Shown here piece by piece: positions 59,031 to 64,000 of a stretch of DNA of 64,000 nucleotides. The first letter of the stretch is position 1, and each line of letters opens with the position of its first letter. The notes beneath the pieces are model-generated. The model saw only the letters and a program-made list of their open reading frames with translations, did no database searches and was not told the origin of the DNA. The stretch is from an uncultured Ramlibacter sp. (GTDB lineage: Bacteria; Pseudomonadota; Gammaproteobacteria; Burkholderiales; Burkholderiaceae_C). The stretch is from positions 62,001 through 126,000 of the forward strand of contig NZ_CAKZHQ010000004.1 of NCBI RefSeq assembly GCF_936925435.1, given 5' to 3'. Made by a program: the position numbers and the translations under genes.

Positions 59031-59939
59031 TCAGTCCTTGCGCGCGGCGAGGAGCCGGTCGGCGTAGGCCTGCCAGGGCGCGTCCTTGGGCAAGCCCTGG
59101 AAGACGCCGGCCGCGGCCTGGTCGGCCACCCACTGCTGCTTGTCGGCGATGGCCGCCGCCATCAAGGGATCGAAGCCGGCCTCCCGCACGGTGTTGGCCG
59201 CTTCGCGCATCTCCTCGGCGCGGCGCTTGCCGTGCTGGACCACGCGGCTGAAAAAGTAGGCGCCCTGCTTGTGCCAGTCGATGGAAGGGAAGGTCTCGGC
59301 CAGCGTGGGCAGCACGTGGTCTTCGACGCCGTACTGGCGCGCCGTGGCATAGCTCTCGATGACCAGAGCTTCCAGGCCCTTGATCATCACGCTGCGGCAC
59401 ATCTTGATGGCCGAGGCCACGCCCAGTTGTTCGGACACGGCCTTGGCATCCAGCCCCCAGGAGGCCAGCAGGGCTGCGAGTTCCGCCGCCCTGGCGCCGC
59501 CCAGCAGCATGGGCACCTTGATGCCATAAGGCGGCACCGAGGTCATGACACCCGCTTCCACGTAATGCGCGCCAGCCCCATCGATCAGGGCCGCGGCCTG
59601 CTGCTTGATGCCGGGCGAGGCAGAGTTCAGGTCCAGGAAGATGCTGCCGGGGCGGATGGACTGCGCCGCCTCCTGCGCCACGGCCAGGGTGTTGGACGCG
59701 GTGACGGCGGAGATGAGCAGGTCGCTGGCGGCGCACAGGGCCTGCATCGAGGGCTGGGCGCTGACACCGGCCTGGGCCGCGTGCGCCTTCTCGGCTTGCT
59801 GGCTTGCGGCGGCGGCGAACTTCAGGTCCCAGGCATGGGCGGCCGTGACGCCGGCCTTGTCCTTCAGGCCGGCCGCGAAGGTCTTGCCGACTTCGCCGTA
59901 GCCAATCAGGCCGATGGTCTGGACGCGCATGGCGTTCAC
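59031..59939 (-). CDS. NAD(P)-dependent oxidoreductase with DUF1932 domain
   Basis: A 302-residue 6-phosphogluconate-dehydrogenase-like protein. The N-terminal Rossmann motif is GLIGYGEVGKTFAAGLK. FLDLNSASPGIKQQ and GVMTSVPPYG form the 3-hydroxyacid dehydrogenase-like substrate region, and a C-terminal DUF1932 helical domain begins near LGVASAIKMCRSVMIKGLEAL. The substrate is unknown. The GTG at 59939 overlaps the Bug receptor stop as GTGA. An ATG three codons later (59930) is the alternative start. The pairing with a Bug receptor suggests dehydrogenation of an imported hydroxy acid. Confidence 0.88.
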   Translation of the reverse strand: MNAMRVQTIGLIGYGEVGKTFAAGLKDKAGVTAAHAWDLKFAAAASQQAEKAHAAQAGVSAQPSMQALCAASDLLISAVTASNTLAVAQEAAQSIRPGSIFLDLNSASPGIKQQAAALIDGAGAHYVEAGVMTSVPPYGIKVPMLLGGARAAELAALLASWGLDAKAVSEQLGVASAIKMCRSVMIKGLEALVIESYATARQYGVEDHVLPTLAETFPSIDWHKQGAYFFSRVVQHGKRRAEEMREAANTVREAGFDPLMAAAIADKQQWVADQAAAGVFQGLPKDAPWQAYADRLLAARKD

Positions 59940-60919
59940 TGCTTCTGGATCTTGGCGGCGCTGATCACATCGCCCCAGCGCTTGATGTCGGCCGACAGCC
60001 GCGCATTGAGCTGCTCGGGTGTGCTGCTCTGGGCGACGAGGTTGAGCTCGAGCAGGCGCTGCTTCACATCAGGCAGGGCCAGGGCCGCCACGATCTCCTT
60101 GTTCAGGCGGGCGATGGCGGCGGGCGGCGTCTTCGCCGGCACGGCCAGGCCGTTCCAGGAGGAAACGTCGAAACTGGCCAACGCCCCGCCGCTCTCGCGC
60201 GCCGCCGGCACGTCGGGCAGCTGCGGCGCGCGTTTGGCGCCCAGCACGGCCAGCGGGCGCAGGACCTTGGCATTGATCTGGCCCATCAGCGGGCCCAGGA
60301 TCTCGATGGCGGTGTCGACCTGCCCACCGCGCAGCGCGGTGATGACCGGTGGCGTGCCATTGAAGGGGACCACCTGGGCATCGACGCCGGTGGTGATCTT
60401 GAACAGCTCCGCCGCCAGGTGCTGGGTCGTGCCCATCTGCGGCGTCGCCAGGTTGAGCTTGCCGGGGTTGGCGCGGGCCCAGGCCAGCAGCTCGCCCAGG
60501 GTCTTGAAGCGCCCGCCCTCGGCCACCACGATGGCCAGGTCGAAGGTCGCCAGCATGGACACCGGCGCGAAGTCTTTTTGCGTGTCGAAAGGCAGGGTCT
60601 TGAACAGCACCTCGCTGACCGCCGTGCCGCTGGACACCAGCAGCAGGGTGTGGCCGTCGGCTTCGGCGCGCGCCACCAGGTCACCGGCGACGATGCCGCC
60701 GGCGCTGGGCTTGTTCTCGATCACCACGCTCTGGCCCAGCGGGCCGGCGATCTTCTGCGCGATGGTGCGTGCCGTCAGGTCGGCGGCGCCGCCGGCGGCG
60801 TTGGGCACGACGATCTTGAGCACCTTGGACGGGAAGGTCTGGGCCGCCGCCAGGCCCGGCAGCAGGCCGGCCAGTGCCAGGGCGCCGCCCTGGGCCAGAA
60901 ACGCGCGTTTCGCTTGCAT
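59936..60919 (-). CDS. Bug-family (TctC) substrate-binding protein
   Basis: A 327-residue periplasmic Bug receptor with a signal peptide ([27 protein letters not shown]). The binding-loop motifs are [33 protein letters not shown] and [17 protein letters not shown]. It is coupled to the DUF1932 dehydrogenase by overlapping start and stop codons. Upstream are a 43-bp and a 73-bp repeat and then livF on the same strand. No TctAB genes are in view. Confidence 0.92.
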   Translation of the reverse strand: MQAKRAFLAQGGALALAGLLPGLAAAQTFPSKVLKIVVPNAAGGAADLTARTIAQKIAGPLGQSVVIENKPSAGGIVAGDLVARAEADGHTLLLVSSGTAVSEVLFKTLPFDTQKDFAPVSMLATFDLAIVVAEGGRFKTLGELLAWARANPGKLNLATPQMGTTQHLAAELFKITTGVDAQVVPFNGTPPVITALRGGQVDTAIEILGPLMGQINAKVLRPLAVLGAKRAPQLPDVPAARESGGALASFDVSSWNGLAVPAKTPPAAIARLNKEIVAALALPDVKQRLLELNLVAQSSTPEQLNARLSADIKRWGDVISAAKIQKQ

Positions 60920-60939
60920 CTTGTGCTCCTTCAGGGCTC

Positions 60940-60982
60940 TAGCCCCCGTCGATATTGCCTACTTAGCTACCGAAACAGTAGC
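60940..60982 (-). repeat. 43-bp twin-hairpin repeat, intergenic copy before the Bug gene
   Basis: On the plus strand it reads TAGCCCCCGTCGATATTGC, a 7-base spacer, then GCTACCGAAACAGTAGC. The first stem (GCTAC/GTAGC) is perfect and differs from GCTAT/ATAGC by a compensatory pair. It lies 21 bases upstream of the Bug receptor start. Confidence 0.85.
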
Positions 60983-61001
60983 ACCCAGATTCGTGGGCCA
61001 T

Positions 61002-61074
61002 CGCGGATCCGGCTTAGCCGGGCCGCTGGTGGCGCCCCCTTGAGGGGGAGGCGCCGCAGGCGCTTCGGGGGTGG
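61002..61074 (-). repeat. Triple-hairpin repeat, copy 2 (after livF)
   Basis: A 73-bp element matching 4502-4576 nearly base for base over its first 48 bases. The last stem is GCGCC-GCA-GGCGC instead of ACGGCC-GCA-GGCCGT, yet still pairs perfectly. It begins four bases after the livF stop in the same orientation as copy 1 after pgsA. The CCCCCT/AGGGGG and CCGGC/GCCGG stems are conserved. Confidence 0.88.
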
Positions 61075-61077
61075 ACT

Positions 61078-61782
61078 CTACCGCGCGACGCCGAGCAGCC
61101 GGTCCAGCAGCTCGGGCTGCTCGCGCAGCTGCTGCGCCGTGCCGGCATGGACCACGCTGCCGCGGTCCAGCACCACGGCGCTGTCGGAGATCGCCAGGAT
61201 GGCCTGCGGATGCTGCTCCACGATGATGGCCGACAGGCCCTCCTCGCGCGTGATGCGGCGGATGGCGCGCAGCAGTTCTTCCACGATGATGGGCGCCAGG
61301 CCTTCCAGCGGCTCGTCCAGCAGCAGCAGCCTGGGGTTGAGCACCAGGGCGCGGGCCACGGCCAGCATCTGCTGCTCGCCGCCCGACAGCTGCGTGCCCA
61401 GGTTGGTCTTGCGTTCGGCCAGGCGCGGGAACATGGCGTAGGCTGCATCCGGCGTCCACTTGCCCGGCCGCGCGACGGCGGTCAGGTTCTCGTGCACCGT
61501 CAGCGACTTGAAGATGTTGCGCTCCTGCGGCACCCAGCCGATGCCGGCGGCGGCGCGCTGGTGCGGCGCCAGCTTGTGCAAGGCCACGCCGCCCAGGCTG
61601 ATGGCACCGCCATGCTGGCGCGTGGCGCCGGCCAGGGTGTTGATCAGCGTGGTCTTGCCCGTACCGTTGCGGCCCAACAAGGCCAGGGTCGCGCCCTCGT
61701 CCAGGGACAGGCTCACGCCGTTGAGGACGACAGCTTCACCGTAGCCGGCGCTGAGGTTCTCGACTTTCAGGAGTTCAGCCAT
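61078..61782 (-). CDS. livF: Branched-chain amino acid-type ABC transporter ATPase LivF
   Basis: A 234-residue ATPase of the LivF class. Walker A is GRNGTGKTT, the signature LSGGEQQMLAVARAL, Walker B LLLLDEPLEGLAP, and the switch His lies in VEQHPQAIL. It overlaps the livG stop by eight bases. HAAT-type importers also carry aromatic acids and amides, so branched-chain amino acids are not certain. The receptor gene is not in the window. Confidence 0.93.
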   Translation of the reverse strand: MAELLKVENLSAGYGEAVVLNGVSLSLDEGATLALLGRNGTGKTTLINTLAGATRQHGGAISLGGVALHKLAPHQRAAAGIGWVPQERNIFKSLTVHENLTAVARPGKWTPDAAYAMFPRLAERKTNLGTQLSGGEQQMLAVARALVLNPRLLLLDEPLEGLAPIIVEELLRAIRRITREEGLSAIIVEQHPQAILAISDSAVVLDRGSVVHAGTAQQLREQPELLDRLLGVAR

Positions 61783-62545
61783 GAGCCGCTTCCTCCCCGT
61801 GGCCGAGATACACCGCCTTGACCTGGGGGTCGTTGGCGATCTGCTCGGGGTCGCCCTCGGTCAGCACCGTGCCGTTGACCAGCACCGTCATGCGGTTGGC
61901 AAAACTGAAAACCAGGTCCATGTCATGTTCGATCAGCAGCACCGAGACGTCGGCCGGCAAAGCCGCCACCGTCTGCAGCAGTTCTTCGCGCTCGCCGGCG
62001 GGCACGCCGGCCACCGGCTCGTCCAGCAGCAGCACGCGCGGCTCGCAGGCCAGCGCAATGGCGATCTCCAGCAGGCGGCGCTTGCCGTAGGCCAGGTGCT
62101 CGGTGCGCTGGTTCATCACCTCAGCCAGCCGGAACTGCTCGAGCAGCTGCAGGCAGCGCTCGGCCACGGCCTTGTCCGCGCCCAGCGGCTGCCACAGCTT
62201 GGCGCCCAGGCCGCGCTGCTGCGAGACCACCATGGCCAGGGTTTCCAGCGGCGTCATGGAGTTGAACAGCTGGTTGATCTGGAAGGTGCGCACCATGCCG
62301 CGGCGCACACGCTGGTACGGCGCCAGGCGGGTGATGTCCTGGCCTTCCAGCGTGATGATGCCCTCGGTGGGATCGAGCACGCCGGTCAGCAGGTTGATCA
62401 AGGTGGTCTTGCCGGCGCCATTGGGGCCGATCAGCGCGTGGCGCGCGCCCTTGCGCAGGTTCAGCGTGACGTTGTTGGTGGCGGTGATGCCGCCGAAACG
62501 CTTGACCAGGCCCTGGGCTGAAAGAACGATGTTGTTGTCGCTCAT
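61775..62545 (-). CDS. livG: Branched-chain amino acid-type ABC transporter ATPase LivG
   Basis: A 256-residue ATPase of the LivG class. Walker A is GPNGAGKTT. The Q-loop region reads VRTFQINQLFNSMTPLE. The usual signature LSxGQ is replaced by LAYGKRRLLEIAIALAC, a variant seen in LivG. Walker B is VLLLDEPVAG, then LLIEHDMDLVF. The start MSDNNIVLSAQGLVKRFGG at 62545 overlaps the livM stop as ATGA. Confidence 0.93.
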   Translation of the reverse strand: MSDNNIVLSAQGLVKRFGGITATNNVTLNLRKGARHALIGPNGAGKTTLINLLTGVLDPTEGIITLEGQDITRLAPYQRVRRGMVRTFQINQLFNSMTPLETLAMVVSQQRGLGAKLWQPLGADKAVAERCLQLLEQFRLAEVMNQRTEHLAYGKRRLLEIAIALACEPRVLLLDEPVAGVPAGEREELLQTVAALPADVSVLLIEHDMDLVFSFANRMTVLVNGTVLTEGDPEQIANDPQVKAVYLGHGEEAAHG

Positions 62546-63507
62546 GCCTTGCCTCCCTTGCCGAACCAGGTCCAGGGCTTGAACAGGCGCTCGCGGCCCA
62601 CCAGCACCAGCACCACCAGGAACAGGCCGATCCAGAAGGTCCAGTACTGCGGCGTGATCTGCGAGATCACGTCTTGCAGCAGCTTGAAGACCACGGCACC
62701 GACGATGCCGCCGTACAGCCAGCCCACACCGCCGATCACCAGCATCAGCATGACGTCGGCCGAGCGGTGGAACTCCAGCACCTCGATGGAGGCGAAGCCG
62801 GAGGTCTGCGTGAACAGGGCGCCGGCCGCGCCGGCCATGGCCGCGGCGATGGTGTAGACCGAGACCAGGCGGGCATGGACCGGGATGCCGATGGCCATGG
62901 CGCGCAGGCGGTTGTCGCGGATGGCCTCCAGCGTCGCGCCGAAAGGCGAACGCACGATGCGCCGCGCCGCCAGGAACAGGACGAAGAGCACAGCCAGCGA
63001 GTAGTAGGCAGCCGTCTGGCCCGACAGGTCGAACTCGAACTTGCCCAACACGGGCGCGAACATCAGGCCCTGGATGCCGTCCATGCCGCCGGTGATCCAG
63101 TCGAGCTTGTTGGCCAGCTCGTACAGCAGCAGCGCGACGCCCAGCGTCACCATCAGGCGCGTCAGGTCCGTGCCGCGCAGCACGGTGAAGCTGGCCACAA
63201 GGCCCAGCAGCGCCGTCACGGCCATCGCCACCAGCAGGCCCAGATGCGGGTCGGGCATGACGTGCTTGCAAAACAGCGCGGCCGCGTAGGCGCCGACACC
63301 GAAGAAAGCCGTGTGGCCCAGCGAGACGATGCCACCGTAGCCCAGCACCAGGTCCAGCGAGACGGCGAACAGCGCCACATAGGCGATCTCGTTGATCATC
63401 AGGGCCTGGGAAGGCATCAGCGCGGGCGCGGCAAACGCCAGCAGCCACAGCACCGGCTCCCAGGGCCGGATGCGGTTGGCGCGCAAAAGGCTTTGTTGCG
63501 TGTCCAT
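62542..63507 (-). CDS. livM: Branched-chain amino acid-type ABC transporter permease LivM
   Basis: A 321-residue membrane permease of the LivM family with about eight to ten hydrophobic segments. The signature GYGGIVSLGHTAFFGVGAYAAAL is near residues 57-78, and the EAA-like loop is FGATLEAIRDNRLRAMAIGI. It begins one base after the livH stop and overlaps livG, so the genes are co-translated. It forms the channel with LivH. Confidence 0.93.
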   Translation of the reverse strand: MDTQQSLLRANRIRPWEPVLWLLAFAAPALMPSQALMINEIAYVALFAVSLDLVLGYGGIVSLGHTAFFGVGAYAAALFCKHVMPDPHLGLLVAMAVTALLGLVASFTVLRGTDLTRLMVTLGVALLLYELANKLDWITGGMDGIQGLMFAPVLGKFEFDLSGQTAAYYSLAVLFVLFLAARRIVRSPFGATLEAIRDNRLRAMAIGIPVHARLVSVYTIAAAMAGAAGALFTQTSGFASIEVLEFHRSADVMLMLVIGGVGWLYGGIVGAVVFKLLQDVISQITPQYWTFWIGLFLVVLVLVGRERLFKPWTWFGKGGKA

Positions 63508-63508
63508 C

Positions 63509-64000
63509 TTATTTGCCCCCCTGGCGCACGAACAGGCCGTTGGGCCGCCACAGCAGGATGGCGATCATCAGCGCGTAGACGATGAAGGCTCCCATCTTGG
63601 GGATGTAGTACTTGCCGGCCACGTCAGCGATGCCCAGCAGCAGCGCCGCCAGCAGCGGACCGGTGATCGAGGACGTGCCGCCCACGGCCACCACGATCAG
63701 GAAATAGATCATGAATTTCAGGGGAAACGAGGGATCCAGGCCCAGCACCTCGGCGCCCAGCGCGCCGCCCAGGCCGGCCAGGCCGGAACCAAAGGCAAAG
63801 GTGGAGAGAAACACCACGTTGACGTTGATGCCCAGGCCGGCGGCCACGCGCTGGTCGTCCACCGAGGCGCGCAGGCGGCTGCCAAAGCGGGTGCGCGTCA
63901 GGATGAACTGCAGACCCACGGTGAGCGCGGCGCAGACGGCGATGATGAACAGCCGGTAGTGGCCCATGCCCAGCGAGCCGATCTCGGTGCGGCCCTTGAG
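63509..64000 (-). CDS. livH: Branched-chain amino acid-type ABC transporter permease LivH (5' part outside window)
   Basis: The last 163 residues of a LivH-type permease, whose frame is open to the window edge. Family features seen are ILTRTRFGSRLRASVDDQRVAAGLGINV (the EAA-like coupling loop), FGSGLAGLGGALGAEVLGLDP and a C-terminal hydrophobic segment ending in LLWRPNGLFVRQGGK. The N-terminus and promoter lie beyond 64000. The livHMGF order suggests the receptor gene is further upstream too. Confidence 0.92.
   Translation of the reverse strand, partial: LKGRTEIGSLGMGHYRLFIIAVCAALTVGLQFILTRTRFGSRLRASVDDQRVAAGLGINVNVVFLSTFAFGSGLAGLGGALGAEVLGLDPSFPLKFMIYFLIVVAVGGTSSITGPLLAALLLGIADVAGKYYIPKMGAFIVYALMIAILLWRPNGLFVRQGGK

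Overview
The window is chromosomal DNA from a high-GC betaproteobacterium, most probably Burkholderiales, family Comamonadaceae. This rests on the earP-efp pair with an EF-P whose tip residue is arginine 32, two Bug-type (TctC) periplasmic receptors, a phasin gene with PhaR-like operators, a protocatechuate 4,5-cleavage cluster in the gene order I recall from Comamonas (pmdEFDABC), and short dispersed palindromic repeats that I recall from genomes of this family. No rRNA, tRNA, CRISPR array, integrase or transposase gene was found. The DNA looks like core chromosome with catabolic islands.

Layout, left to right. 0-8 kb: hupB; a tartrate-dehydrogenase-like gene coupled to a fluoroacetate-dehalogenase-like hydrolase beside a LysR gene; an EamA transporter; pgsA carrying an in-frame amber codon; uvrC. 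7-20 kb: earP and efp, a DUF3445 haem N-demethylase-like gene coupled to an AEC transporter, a LOG-family protein, rmuC, a 2-hydroxyacid dehydrogenase, an NhaD/ArsB-type transporter, CsbD, a nitroreductase and a thioesterase. 19-26 kb: a cyanuric acid locus made of an AtzD-like hydrolase, a divergent AtzR-like LysR gene and a four-gene BMP-type ABC importer preceded by a sigma54-type promoter. 26-36 kb: an HDAC-like hydrolase, phasin, patatin lipoprotein, SDR, gamma-glutamyltransferase and the AapJQMP amino acid importer behind a sigma54 consensus promoter. 36-44 kb: yihY, a Bug receptor, dnaG, rpoD, pbpG and an EamA exporter. 44-47.5 kb: a secreted hydrolase, an aldo/keto reductase and azlCD. 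47.6-56 kb: the protocatechuate meta-cleavage operon (ligJ-ligK-ligI-tannase-ligA-ligB-ligC, read leftward), headed by a ModA-like protein without a signal peptide and faced by a LysR gene. 56-64 kb: a LysR/MFS/AKR set, a DUF1932 dehydrogenase with a Bug receptor, and the 3' part of a livHMGF importer cut by the window edge.

Functionally, the lig genes take protocatechuate through ring cleavage (LigAB), oxidation (LigC), lactone hydrolysis (LigI), hydration (LigJ) and aldol cleavage (LigK) to pyruvate and oxaloacetate. The tannase-family lipoprotein in the operon could feed it by hydrolysing aromatic esters. The cyanuric acid locus and Aap importer both look nitrogen-controlled.

The most unusual structure is a 43-bp twin-hairpin repeat present in six copies. 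Three copies are translated in frame: inside EarP, inside the DUF3445 protein, and as the C-terminal tail of the NhaD-like transporter. A second, 73-75-bp triple-hairpin repeat lies directly after the stop codons of pgsA and livF and shows compensatory base changes between copies.
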